The notes: generated by a model from the sequence alone, not told the origin. 64,000 nt of DNA from Deroplatys truncata (GCA_030765065.1 CM060980.1:63658364-63722363), one strand, 5' to 3'. Positions 22,001-33,758 are shown, counted from the stretch's first letter. Translations and numbers: made by a program.

Positions 22001-22520
22001 AAGTAGGTTCTCTTAATCTCGGGTCGTGTTAACCGATGACATTTATATGGTTTTATTACGTTTTATTCTGACCTTAAAATCATTCCCATAACCGATCCGT
22101 TCACACAAATATGTTTAATGTCCGACCACACAAATATATCGAACTATGCCATCGCCAAATCAAACTATAGCCACATGATACCCTGTGGTGTTTTACACGT
22201 CTGCTCACATCGAATTCCAGAGTACAAGTCCTGCATTTACCCTTCGGTTCGCATTCCTGAAAGTTTCTTAACCCTAACTTTGCCTGCCTGGCATGTTTCC
22301 CCCAATTCACACATGTGTCGTTACAATGGGCATGTTCAGCCCGCATTCCAATCCCCTAACGGTACGTTCATTTCCCGTCGTATACCTACTCTCTACAGTC
22401 TTATAAAGATATGTTATATGTTTCCACACTTTTCTAGGTGGTTCACAAATAGACTATGTATAATCGATGTTATGGCTTCAACGTATCGTTTCATTTGTTA
22501 CGTTATTTGCACCACGCTTT
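22001..22520. other. Unclassified stretch with a 134-codon plus frame
   Basis: Frame 22118-22522 is open for 134 codons, but I recognise no domain or motif, and the opposite strand is also partly open. It could be part of an unidentified element. There is no basis for calling it a gene. Confidence 0.3.
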
Positions 22521-23419
22521 GATGAAGTTATATTGTTGCAGGAGTTGTATTTGCCCCACGTATGGAAAGTCAGTTTGTAGATGATGATGTATAAAGGAGT
22601 TGTATTATATTTCAACTGTTGGGGAGCTGAACTTGTAGTAGTTGCAACCGCATGTATAGTAAACAGTTTCCGGTGGCCTTCGCCCCAAATGTACTTTCAG
22701 GTGGCCTTTGCCCCAAGTTTAAAAAAATATTAACTATGTAATTAAACTGTTTCTTTAGTATTATATATTTATGTTTGCCTCGGCTGCGTCAGTATTATTG
22801 TTAGAGACACGTTTCTCTTAGCAGGGTTGTGATGCAACAAGATTGAGGGCTTACACAGATTATAACTTTACTTCACTCCTTGATACGATTTAAATAACAC
22901 CTCACTGATAGAGATCTGTGAGATTCTTTTATTAATTACTTGTACTTTTTTAACACGTAAAACTATTTTTCGTCTCGCACGAATACTTATTATATTTCTT
23001 GAGGACACCTTTTTGCTTCTGGTTAGTAACGCTGTCTTCAGGCAACTGACTTCTAGATTTGTAAATTTTGCTATATTTCAGTTTCTGATTGGCTAATCCT
23101 ACTCCAATAGAATATCTTCATTTAACTAAAGCTTTTTGTGGTTGTTGATTGGTTATTTTATAAACTGTCACTAAAATTACATTATTGTTACTCCAAGAAT
23201 CACTAGTAGTAATGTTAAACTTTCTTACTCCTTATTGACTCAAGGTTACCTCATTGTTACCTCATTACACATGGATACAACAATATAAACATATGCAATG
23301 ACTGTTACATACATTTTATAAATTATTACATACACATATTGCTTCAAGGCCGGCTGTTATTGAATTTATATATTATATAATTTGATTAAACTTATTTAAG
23401 TGTTAAAAACACTGCCTCA
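22521..23419 (-). mobile_element. Family B LTR-like repeat, copy 3
   Basis: It is the inverse of the 25.1-26.1 kb copy and ends on the right with actgcctca, the inverse of the family start. It keeps agctgaacttgtagtagttg, ggtggcctt-cgccccaaatg and the inverse TATA region near 22915. The flanking cgttatttgcaccacg at 22501 parallels the sequence beside copy 2. Confidence 0.7.
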
Positions 23420-23728
23420 AAGTTTGAAGAATAAAGAAGGTGTTGTAAAATGAAGAATATTGAGCAGAGAAGATACTTTTTATAGGTATATTACAATTTA
23501 TATAAACTTTACGCACAAGAGGTGTAATTGAAGTGCGAGTATAGCAAGTAATGAAACGAAAAGAGATTTGAATTACGCAGTACACGCACATTTTATTTTT
23601 AATACACATAAATTAAAAATAATAATGAAAAGGGCTTACCTGATTTTGTGCTTACACAAAAGGAGGCGGAGGTTGCACAAGGAATTGCTGAAATGAAAAC
23701 GAGATGCTTTAATTAGGAAGAAAAAGGA

Positions 23729-23759
<31 letters not shown>

Positions 23760-23879
23760 GAGAGAGAGAGAGAAGAGAGAGGGAAAGAAAACCTACATAG
23801 AGAAACTCTTTATAAGTACTTCAACCACATCTTGGAAATCCGGACGAATACGTTCATCACAACTGTCATAAAGTCCACA
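23420..23879. repeat. Spacer with family G-like piece and (GA)n microsatellite
   Basis: Segment 23440-23590 (gaggtgtaattgaagtgcga, gcaagtaatgaaacgaaaag) matches 20100-20260. A GA microsatellite lies at 23731-23776. No gene is present. Confidence 0.65.
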
Positions 23880-24675
23880 GTTATGTATTTTGAGGCTCCC
23901 TGAATAAAAAAAGAAAAAAAATCATTTTTAGAAAAACTTCCATACGTGTGAACAGCATAAATGAAAAACGAAAAGTCGGATAAGTACCAAACTTGGTATT
24001 TAAGTTCATGTCTTTCAAAGACGCGATATGAAGATTTTTACAAAAAAAAACCATCCCAAACTACACTTTACATGGAACATTTTTCGAAATTTTAGATTTT
24101 CTAAAAAGATAGCTCTTACGATTTTGATTAAAATACCATATATGAAATATGTTTACATAAGCAGTAAAAGGTACATCTTGAATTTTTTGGGAAGAGCCTA
24201 TGAAGCCCTCTTCATTCGGAAGGAATTTTGTATAATCTTCCTTAGCTGATAAAGCGATAGACGAAAAGTACTGCACATAAAATATAGATCTCTTCAAAAC
24301 ACACAGTTTATTGCAAGTAAGTTTTTGTAGCATAAGCCATTTCTGAGATAATCCCTATTAAATGTTCGAATTGATCATTTCTTGGACATTCCCTTAAAGT
24401 CCTATCACCATTCAGTTGTTTCTGGCGATTGCATGGAAACAGTATGGAATGTTAACAGCAGCATATAGCGTCCAGTTCTTAAACATGTTTTTTTTTGTTT
24501 CTAGCTGTTTTTTTTGTATCTATAACAAAACGTGTAATGTAGCCATTTCTGCAAAAGTTTACTTGGAATAAATGTAGTAGATAGAAAAATACGTTTTAGT
24601 AAGAATAATTTATATACCCACTAATAAACGATAAAGAATAGAGAAAGTCATGTGAATGTATCACATTAGAATTGT
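23880..24675 (-). repeat. Family A repeat, minus copy
   Basis: It runs from ttgaggctccctgaat through gtgtgaacagcataaatg, accaaacttggtatttaagt and catgaatt-type blocks to gagaaagtcatgtgaatgta near 24660. The inverted terminal block before 23880 is missing or replaced by the GA-rich sequence. Confidence 0.8.
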
Positions 24676-25076
24676 TTTCCTCTCTTGCCTATTTGTTTAT
24701 TGAATATTAAATGGAATATACAACATGACTTGCCCTGGGCACTGGGGCCGTGGTTCCCAAAGCCGGAAGCAGCAGTTCTGAATATATAGCCTACGACCAT
24801 GAAACCCTGGACCATTATTAAATGCAATACTAAACCATTACCATGACATTTGAATGTTTGCTAATACTCCATAAAACTGTATATTGCCAATGTGGAAAGA
24901 GTATGTGAAACATTGGTTGCTTTGGCAGTTAACGGGATAACGTGAACGGAACTGTGAGTTTTTATAGCAATAGTAACTACATTATGGACCATTTCTTTTG
25001 TATCTAAATTAATAAATAGCATATTGAATTTTTTTTAAAATGTGAAAATTATGCATCTCTGCGAGCAATTACATAT
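24676..25076. other. Unannotated spacer
   Basis: 400 bp between a family A copy and a family B copy. No recognisable feature. Confidence 0.5.
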
Positions 25077-25705
25077 TGAGGCAGTATTTTAACACTTAAA
25101 TGATTTCAGTCAAATTATATAATAAAAAATACAATAACACCCCGCCTTAGAGCAATATGTGTATGTAACAATATATAAAAAGTTGATATTTCTGTCATTG
25201 TATATGTTTATATTATTGTATACATGTTTAATAATGTTATGTGAATGTATTACGTAATTTAATAATGTAGGAGCTGTGAGAATAATAGGTTAAAAGTTGC
25301 TAACAGTGAGGTAACAATGAGGTAACCTTGAGGCAATAATGAGTAAGAATGTTAAATAATGCTACTAGTCATTATTGGAGTAACAATAATGTATATTTTG
25401 AGACAGTTTATAAAATAGCCAATCAACAACCAGAAAAATAGCTTAAGTTAAATAAAAGTATTCTATCGGATTAGGAATAGCCAATCAGAGACTTGAAATA
25501 CAGAAATTTATAAATTTAGGCAGTAGAAATCAAGTCAGTTGCTTGTAGACAGCGCTCATAACTGGACGAGTTGCTTGCAGACAGTGTTCCTAACCGGACG
25601 CAAGACACGAGAAATTTATTACGTATTCGTGTGAGACAAAAATAGTTTTACGTGTTAAAAAGTGCAAGTAATTAATAAAAAAAATCCAACAGCTCTCTCT
25701 CTATC

Positions 25706-25751
<46 letters not shown>

Positions 25752-26115
25752 GTGAAGTGTTATTTAAATCGTGTCAAGCATTAATAAAAGGAGTGAAGTA
25801 AAATTATAATCTGTGCAAGCCTACATTCTTTAGTCTGCAAAGAGAAACAAGTCTATCTATAATAATGACGCAGCCGAGGCAAACATAAGTATAATATTTA
25901 AAGAAACAGTCGAATTACAAAGTTAATATTTTTTAAACATTTTTGGGGGTGCAAAGGCCACCGGAAAGTACATTTGGGGCGAAGGCTACCGGAAGCGGGT
26001 ACTATACGTGCGGTTGCAACGAACTTCAAGTTCGGCTCCCAACAGTTGAAATATAATACAACTCTTTCAATACAACCTACTTCAAATTGACGCCCAAAAC
26101 GTGGGGCAAATAACG
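25077..26115 (+). mobile_element. Family B LTR-like repeat, copy 2 (most complete), with primer-binding-like site
   Basis: It starts with tgaggcagtattttaacac. CCAAT-type words (tagccaatcag) occur near 25480-25490. A TATA-like ctctatatatagtgaag lies at 25741-25757 with aataaaaggagtgaag behind it. A CT microsatellite has grown directly upstream of the TATA at 25691-25743. At the right end, tgacgcccaaaacgtggggc (26088-26107) resembles the tRNA-primer-binding sites found just inside the 5' LTR of many Gypsy-type elements. No gag or pol sequence follows. Solo or truncated LTR is the likely explanation; the word palindromy leaves orientation somewhat open. Confidence 0.65.
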
Positions 26116-26144
26116 TAAAGATACTATCTACTTCAATATCGAGC

Positions 26145-26430
26145 TTTTTTTTATTTATGGACGCTCTTTAACTACTATGGTTCTTAGCGTCCCATTCTAT
26201 ATTGGGCGTGAAAGACCGGACATTTTGCTCAAAGGCCTCTTTATCAAGCTTCAGGTTCTTTTCCGTGCCGTAAATCTACGACACGGGACCACCTGCTTTA
26301 CTTCCCTTCCGAAGAAAGCCATGCTAAGGATTTTTACGCCCGGAGAAAATTCATCGCCCTCCGCCGTGTTTAAACTCGCGACCTCGGGAACCAGAGGCTA
26401 CCATGGTACCCTTAGACCACGGAGGGCGAC
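26145..26430 (-). mobile_element. Family D tRNA-derived SINE, full-length minus copy
   Basis: The tail with tttatttatggacgctcttt comes first, then the body, then the inverted tRNA-like head ending in ccacggagggcgac. The acceptor-like 3' strand, the B-box inverse near 26370-26385 and the A-box inverse near 26405-26420 are all present but mutated. Confidence 0.85.
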
Positions 26431-26474
26431 TCCACGCTCTTTACACGACCACGAGGAGAAAAAAAAGTCTGGTG

Positions 26475-27284
26475 TGCTTAATTTACATGACCTTCTCTAG
26501 CCATTTTGCAACAAAGTATTCCTCTATCTACTTCATGCTAATCGATATAAACGTTTGCAGAAATGGTTTTATTACATGTTTACTATAGGTACAAGGGGAA
26601 TAAGAGAATGCAGTCGACTTCGAGTCGTGTCTTTTAAGAACGGCTATGTGATGGCTTTGAAATTCCGTTCTCTTCGCCTGATCACCAGAAAACAACCAAT
26701 ATCGATTTTGTAGCTGAAAAAGTAAAAGTAATTGACAATTCAAACCTATAATAAAAAATATATCGGAAATGGATAACGCCAAAAAAGATTTTATTTGCAT
26801 TAATTCAGTGATTTAACGAGATCTATATTTTTGTGGAATAAGATTTAGTCTATCTCTTACAGTTTACAAGTTATAAAAAACTCATTCAGAATGAAGATGT
26901 ATTCACAGAGCTTTCCCGAAAATTAAACATGCACATTTTATTTGTCATGCATGGTATTTTAATCAAAATCGTTAGAGGCTTTTTTGATAACATAAAAAAT
27001 AATAAACATTTTGGAAGGATGTGGAGGAATTTTCTTGAAAACTTTCGTGTCGTATCCTTGAAGGACGAAGAATGTAAAGATCAAGTTTGATGCTTAACCG
27101 ACTATTCGTTTTTGGATCATGCTATTCAGACACATGGATACACACACACACGGACACACACTCACATACACCTTTTTCTAAGAATGCTTTATTTGGATTA
27201 AGGGGTTCTGAAAACATGTACTTCCAGTAAAATATGGCTATCGAATTTTTGGGTGGAAAATATAGGAAAGCAGTAGAGAAAGAA
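26475..27284 (+). repeat. Family A repeat, plus copy
   Basis: It runs from the gtgcttaatttacatgacct block to gcagtagagaaagaaag. The internal CA slot is at 27131-27175. It is the first member of a nearly continuous 4-kb cluster of family A sequence. Confidence 0.8.
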
Positions 27285-27790
27285 AGAAACCAATAGCGAT
27301 TTCCCAGTTTAGCAAAACATAAGTATTTTAAAGTTCCAACAAATAACAAAGAATATCTCGGAAATGGTTAACTCCACAAACAAGGAAATTGACATAAATT
27401 GTGTGCTTTAACGGGATCTACATTTGTTATGTATTAAGATATTGTTATGGTTTACCAATTATACAAAGTCGTTCACAATGAAGAGGACTCACGGGCTATT
27501 TCCAGAAAGTTCAAAATATACATTTCATTTGTCCTGAAAGTATCCAACGCATATGCCAATTTGATCAAAATCGTGAGAGCAGCTTTTGCGAAAATAAAAA
27601 ATAACAAACTTTAGTCCACCTAAAAGATACTTTGGGTAGGGGGATTTTCTTAAAAGTCGTCGTTTCGCACCCTTGTAAGATGAAAAACCTAAATACCATG
27701 GTTGGTGTTAACCGAATTTTCGATTTTGAACTATGCTATTCACAGACACACAAACACATACACGCAGCGTTTTTTAAAAAAAAATTCTCT
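27285..27790 (+). repeat. Family A repeat, 5'-truncated plus copy
   Basis: It begins inside the element (atagcgatttcccagttt) and ends just after the CA slot (cacagacacacaaacacata), where an inverted copy begins. Confidence 0.75.
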
Positions 27791-27990
27791 CTTTTTACTT
27801 TCTCTACTACCGTAGTTACCATAAGTAGTGGAAGTGTTGTATGCCACTCAAAAATTCGATGTCAAGATTTCACCGAAAATACATATTTTAGAGGCACTTG
27901 AACCCAAAAAATGCATTTTTAGAAAAACCCCCGTTGTGTCCGTTGTGCCCAGCATAGTTAAAAAACGAAAAGTCTATTAAATACCAAGAA
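27791..27990 (-). repeat. Family A fragment, minus
   Basis: The inverted terminal block (tttttactttctctactacc), the aattcgatgtcaagatttc block and the gttgtgcccagcatagtt block are present. It stops at attaaataccaag. Confidence 0.75.
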
Positions 27991-28620
27991 AAATCAAGAT
28001 ATACGTTTTATTTCACGTTTAAATATCTTAAACATAGGATATTTCTATCAAAATCATTACAGTCATTTTGTGAGAAAATCAAAAAGTTTGAAAAACTCTC
28101 CATGTAAAGCGTAGTTTTGGGCTGTGGGGATTTTCTTAAAAATCTTCGCGTCGCTTCTTTGGAAGATACTAAACTTCAAGAAAGTTGATATTTATCCGTG
28201 ATTTCCATTTTAGTTATGCTGTTCAGACTCACGCGCACGAGCGCGCGCGTTAACGTGTTCTTAGAAATGCTTTTTGTTATTATTATGATGATTATTATTA
28301 TTATTGTTATTCAGGGTTCTCAAAACAACTATCTCCTGTAAAATTTCGATATCGAATTTTTTGATGGAATGCAATACTTTCCCTACCTAATGGGTGAAAA
28401 TCCTTAGCATGGCTTCCTTCGGAAGGAAAGTAAAGTCGATGGTCTCGTCGTAGATTTAAGACACGTAAAAGAACCTCAAGTCAAGAGGCCTCTGAGCAAA
28501 ATGTTCCGTCTTTCACGCCCAATAGAATGGGACGCTAAGAACCATAGCAGTTAAATAACGTCCATAAATAAACGCAATTTAATTTTTTACCTAATGAGTG
28601 CGTGTTAGAGAAAGTTTCTC
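27991..28620 (+). repeat. Family A repeat, 5'-truncated plus copy interrupted by a SINE
   Basis: It resumes with atcaagatatacgttttatt and passes a CA/CG slot near 28225-28250 and a short ATT run. It is split at 28397-28588 by a family D SINE and ends with gtgttagagaaagtttctc. Confidence 0.75.
28385..28600 (+). mobile_element. Family D SINE, 5'-truncated, with target-site duplication
   Basis: The SINE body 28397-28588 (aaaatccttagcatggcttc to the AT-rich tail) lies between acctaatgggtg (28385-28396) and acctaatgagtg (28589-28600), a 12-bp duplication with one mismatch. Flanking family A sequence continues across it. The 5' truncation and the duplication both point to LINE-type target-primed insertion. 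Confidence 0.9.
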
Positions 28621-28804
28621 TATTCTTTCTATTAACTTATTTATTCTTCTTCTAATGTTTGTTTTATTTCTGTTTTGATTCCTTTGAATATACTTTACCT
28701 GTACTATCATTGTGTTCAGGATGTTGTATTCAGGATTTTTCTACGGGTTGAACGCTAGAGAAGGCCAAATGGCCTGAATTCTGCCACAGTAAATACGCAA
28801 ATAA

Positions 28805-29520
28805 ATAAAATCTGATGTAATGCACTCTCTCTCCTCACTCTTCTACAAACTATGACCCGAAAAAAAGACAAATAACGAGTTACCACTGTAAAAGATATAA
28901 GTATATGAAAATTCATACCAATAAGAAAGAACATCTTGAAAATAGTTAAAGCCGGAAAAAGCTTTACCATAAATTGTGTGTCTTAACGAGGTCTACATGT
29001 TTTGAGTAGTAATATTTTGTCTTTCTTACATATATAAATTATGTAAATGTAATGAAGATGACTTCTCAGGATATTCCCAGAAAACTCAAGGTATACATTT
29101 TGTCATGTAAATATCTTGAGTTCGATCTCGGTTAGGCTGAGTTACCCGGATAAGGATTTTCTTTTATCTTGAGAAGACGAATGCCGGGTAATCTTAAGCT
29201 CATTTGAGCATTATTTCACCCATTTAATTCATTCATCTTTCGATATGACTTACCAGGTTAAACGACGTTAAACTTGTAGCAATATATGTCTTAAATAGAT
29301 TGTAATTTGGTCAAAATCATCATAGGCACTTTTAAGGAAATCAAAAATAATGAAAATGTTCGCATGTAAAAGGTAGTTTGGGGTGGGGAATTTTCTTGAA
29401 AATCTTCTTGTCGCAAGAGGAAGATGCTGAGTTTAAATACCGCGTTTGATGGTTAACCAACTTTTCGTTTTTGAGTTATGCTTTTCACAGACACGCGGAC
29501 ACACACGTACACATATACTT
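28805..29520 (+). repeat. Family A repeat, plus copy interrupted by a family E piece
   Basis: It runs from the aaaatctgatgtaatgcac block to the CA slot (acacgcggacacacacgtac), where an inverted copy follows. It is split at about 29119-29283. It is divergent in its first third. Confidence 0.75.
29119..29283 (+). mobile_element. Family E SINE-like fragment
   Basis: It starts with gagttcgatctcggttaggc, a B-box-like tRNA segment. It shares ttgagaagacgaatg, the attcattcat tract and gacttaccaggttaaacg with 57601-57815. It inserted into a family A copy. Confidence 0.65.
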
Positions 29521-30358
29521 TTTTACTTTCTCTACTACGTATAGTAAGTAGGTGAAGTATTGCATTCCACCTAAAAATTCGATACCGAGATTTTACCGGA
29601 AATACATGTTTTGAGACTCCCTGAATCCAAAAAAAGCATTTTTGGAAACGTCCATGTGTGTCTGTGAACACCATAACGCAGAAACGAACAGTCGGATAAA
29701 CACCAAACTTGGTATTTAGGTTCAGTATCTTCCAGAGATGCGACACGAAGGTTTACAAGAAAATCCCCCATCCCAGATTACCCTTTACATAGAACATTTT
29801 TCGAAAATTTTAATTTTATCAGAAATGGCTCTAACGATTTTGATTAAAAAATCATATGTTTAAGATATTTTCATGACAAATAAAATGTACATGTTAAATT
29901 TTCTGGGTATTTCTCCAAAAGTATTCTTTATTGTGAACGACTTTTGCATAACTGGTAAACCATAAGAGATAGATAAAATTTTACTACACAAAAAATGTAG
30001 ATCACGTTAAAATACATAATTTATGTCATACACATTTTTTTATTGAGTGAACCATTTTCGAGATATTGGTTGTTATTCCCTTAAATTTTCCAATACTTAT
30101 ACTTTTTCTCAAATGGGAATTAGTATTTCATTTTTTGTATGTCCTGAACATGCAAATGAATGGAATACTCCACATAGTAACCAGCTCTTCAAAGATTTGA
30201 CTATCACTTAAAGCCATACCATATTCCCCTTGCACCTACAAGAAAATTGGCAATAAGATTAACATCTCGATATCTCGATTAACATGAACATATGGAGAAT
30301 AAGCGTTTGTAAAAATAGTTTTACAAGAGTAGAGAAAGTCATGTGAGTGTAAAACATT
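29521..30358 (-). repeat. Family A repeat, nearly full-length minus copy (second subfamily)
   Basis: It runs from ttactttctctactacgtat to gagaaagtcatgtgagtgta. It belongs to the subfamily with ttcacaatgaag-type and gcatataggg-type blocks shared with the 36.7, 38.9, 43.6, 44.3 and 53.8 kb copies. Confidence 0.85.
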
Positions 30359-30595
30359 AGATATTTTTAATAATTTTTCTTTGGAATCGGGGAGCTTCAA
30401 AACGTGCCTTTCTGAAGAAATCTCGGTACCTGTCGGTACCGTTTCTGAATGGAACAAAATACTTTCTCTACTTGATATAGGTATGTAGTAGAGAATGTAA
30501 AAAAGCTTTTGGATTTAGAGGGTCTCAAAACATGCATTTCCGAAAGAATATAGGTATGGAATTCAATATTTCTACCTATTAGAGAATGAAAAATA
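30359..30595 (+). repeat. Two family A tail fragments, plus
   Basis: Two successive short pieces, 30375-30500 and 30500-30595, both match the final 100 bp or so of the consensus (ctcaaaacatgcatttccg, ggtatggaattcaatat). Confidence 0.65.
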
Positions 30596-32377
30596 TCCAT
30601 GTAATGAGAAGAGGAAGCACGTTCCATTATTTATAAGTATAAGCACACAAAGTTTGCTACTCTAGCGTACCTTCCACGAGTTCCATCTTCTTACTTTTCC
30701 TTGAACTTGGGAACAGGGATCTGTAAGCCGGCTCTCAAGGAATCTGGAGAAACGGATTATCCACTCTCTCCGCATTTCGAGACACGGGAGAGGGTTGTTT
30801 ACGTCTTTAACTCTCAGATATCCACCTGGTGCTTTCCACGTGACTGGTCATTGAGGGTAAAGCGTCGTCTTCTCTACACAAACAAGCTCAAGCTCCAGAT
30901 ACGTCCTTGCATGTCTCGACGTCATCTTAAAAAACTGGGTTACGCTGCTGTCTTTTTGGAGAGACGCTCTAGTTTACAGCCGGAAGATGCACTTAGCTGT
31001 TTTCCAGACGAGCTCTAGTTTCTTTATTGGACAGCAAATTTCTTATAATTCTGTGGAGCCATCCTTAAGCTGTCCTGAGAGAACGACATTAAAAAAACAG
31101 ATAATATTTATTACACCAAAAGCTGTTAATGCAAATATGAGTACCACCTCTACCAATATCGAGATGATTATCAGTAACAAAAAAGTAATAAGTAAAATAA
31201 TATAGAAACAAAAGCCCGTACTCTCCATGCATGAAACCTATAAACCTTTAAAAGTTGCTGGCCAATCCATTATATTCTGCTGTTAGGCCTTATTGGACGC
31301 TTTTCGCCTGACGAGAAGAGTGCATTTTTCAGGTCGGTTCACCTTAAGGATATATTGACCCCGATATTAGAATGATCATCAAAATTATGCCTGGGAGAGA
31401 TGACCTGCAATTTAAGGTTGAATCCGAAGTATACTCATAGCTCAGTAAGGTTCAGTTGGCTCGGAAATCTGTAACAAATCGCTCCTGGATTGACCGAAGT
31501 TTGAATCGTAAATATTCAACTTGTAAGTAATTTACGATGTCCAATGTGTAGACCACCAGGCTACCTACACAACTTATATACTTCATAAAAGCAGTAGATT
31601 CAAAACTGTTCTTCGGAATCTTGTGTTGCAACTGAAATGTCTGTCTTTTTTTTTCTAACGTTAATATAGTAGATTACCCTGCATCGAAATTTTATTGACC
31701 TCCTTGCTGTACAAGATAATCCACCAAACTTCTCTCTTTTGTTTTCTTAAATCTACAAGTTTCAATGTTTGAATGAGCTTTCTTATCTTACAAAAACATT
31801 GCAATCCATTGGGATTTTCAAAACACTTAGTTCTTCCTTTTCTTACAATATTTACTTTTCAAAAATGTTCTAATACAGTATTTGTGAAATCAATGAGAGT
31901 TTTCTTGGACATTTGTACTGTTGGCTGATTGAAATCAGTATGAACCACTTTAAACGTGTCACTCATCACATTTGAGATTCTAATTGTAGCACCGGTTAAG
32001 TATACTATTCAATACCGATATTGTCATTTATTTTACAGATTACAAAATTCGTTCAAAAGTAAATTACCTATTTACTCGCCTAATTCCTGACCGTAAAGTA
32101 TTTCACTAGTATTGAACAGCAGGAATATCTTATTCCTCTTGTAACTGTAGTTGTCAATTCCAAAGAAACATACAGTATAAAAATGGATTTCATTTGTGGA
32201 GATTTGTTATTGAAAGGTGATAGTAGTATGCCACTATCTCTATACTTCTAGTGAAACGTCTTAGACAATTGTGTTATCATATGAGGAATCTTAAGTATTA
32301 GTTCATCTATTTCTAATTTAAGTGTAATCATACGAAATTTGAATGTGAGGGATGATTAAAGGTGAGGATGTCAAAAC
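30596..32377. other. Single-copy-looking stretch with a 105-codon frame
   Basis: Frame 30701-31018 is open for 105 codons in sequence that is less AT-rich than its surroundings and not shared with other parts of the window. I recognise no domain, and no strong splice sites bound it. The rest, to 32377, shows nothing that I can name. Confidence 0.3.
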
Positions 32378-33061
32378 CAGGAGACGTGTTTTTAAAGTAA
32401 GTACCGTTTAAATATTTTGTTGCTGTAGCGCTGCAGTCGCTATGTTGAGCATGCGCGATCACTTCCTCCATTCATTAGGAAGCCAAACGCAGCTGTGAGT
32501 GTCGTCATTTACTCACTATGTGTTTTCCTGTTGTTAGAGCGTTTATAAATGTTCAAAACAATCGAACGGCCCGCCGATTGTGAAGTCAGATTCGTTTTTT
32601 GAATGCGAGAAATGTTACGCCAACAAACACTCATTCATCGTCAATTATGTGAGGTTTATGGGGAAACAATAATGAGTGACAATGCCCGACCACACAGAAC
32701 CGAATAAACTCAAGATTTGATTGCATGGTTTGGTTGGAAACAATTCGACCTCCCTCCCTACAGTCCGGATTTGGCACCAAGCGGTTTCCATGTATTTCTT
32801 CATCTGAAGAAATTCGTTGGTGAAAAACATTTCAACGACGATGATGTGAAACAAGAAGTGTAGACTTGGCTTTCATCATAGGCGGCATCATTCTTTGACG
32901 AAGGCATACAAAAACTGGCTCCCAATTACAAGTGTCTAAATAACTACGGTTATTATGTAGAAAAGTAGTGTAAAGTGTAAGATAATGAATGATAAAATAT
33001 TTGGAAAATAATGCTCCGTTATATTTTACACATTATCGGTGCTTTCTTTAAAACACACCTG
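32378..33061 (+). mobile_element. Mariner-type element with large internal deletion
   Basis: The ends are degenerate inverted repeats: caggagacgtgtttttaaag on the left and the inverse of caggtgtgttttaaagaaag on the right, both running into a matching ACCG word. The interior starts with a helix-turn-helix fragment (MFKTIERPADCEVRFVF, then HRQLCEVYG). It jumps directly to the second catalytic block (SDNARPHR) and continues with DLPPYSPDLAPSGFHVFLHL and FFDEGIQKL. About half of the transposase between these is gone. In-frame stops remain at FVF, in the TE-TQ segment and at two later points. It is a deletion derivative, unable to make transposase but possibly movable while an active relative existed. 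Confidence 0.85.
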
Positions 33062-33087
33062 TAAAATATAACAACACTGGTTGAACC

Positions 33088-33610
33088 TTACCCCTCAAAA
33101 TATAGGTATACGTTATTCAACGGATGGGGAGACTCGCGCACTGCAATCGGCTTAAATATATCGTGGTTATCACCCCTCAGGATGAAGGGGATGAAGTGAA
33201 GGAACCATAGGAGGTTACAGGACGCAGGTAGACAGGCTACAGAGTCCCTAACATTTCCAAGCTGAATGACCTGTCCCACTGCGGGAGCTGCCTAGAGAGG
33301 GCGATAAACGACCCAACAACAAGCAGGCCTCTGGTGTCCACGGGAAGTATTCTTTCCTTTGAGCATGCATCTGCCCAGCACTGCCATATACCACCAAACC
33401 TAGAAGCACCTAAAAGAGAGAGAGGGGGGGGGGAAACAGAATGAGAGGAAAATGGTGGAAAGGAAATCGTAGTAGAGAAGAAACCGCTTTCGTCTGCAGA
33501 CCCGGAAAAACCGCGAAAAACCATGGGTCAGAGTGGGCACCGAATATCCAACTCGCGACCTCCCGAATGCGAGTCGCACACGTTACCGCGACGCCAACTA
33601 GCTAGGTCAT
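33088..33610 (-). mobile_element. Family T long tRNA-derived SINE, minus copy
   Basis: On the minus strand the head reads ctagctagttggcgtcgcgg, an A-box type, and gtcgcgagttggat at the B-box position. A body of about 450 bp follows, with a C/CT-rich run near 33420-33435. It parallels the copy at 12.65 kb in head and overall size. Confidence 0.6.
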
Positions 33611-33758
33611 CGCCATATATAATTACACGGTTTTTAGTTTAGTAATGATTTATTACCACTGCTTAATTCCAATAGAAATTCTCTTCCTTTCCTACTTCAA
33701 CATGACTCACTTTGCACATGACAAAGAATTACTAATGTACTTTTACGTCATATTTCAG

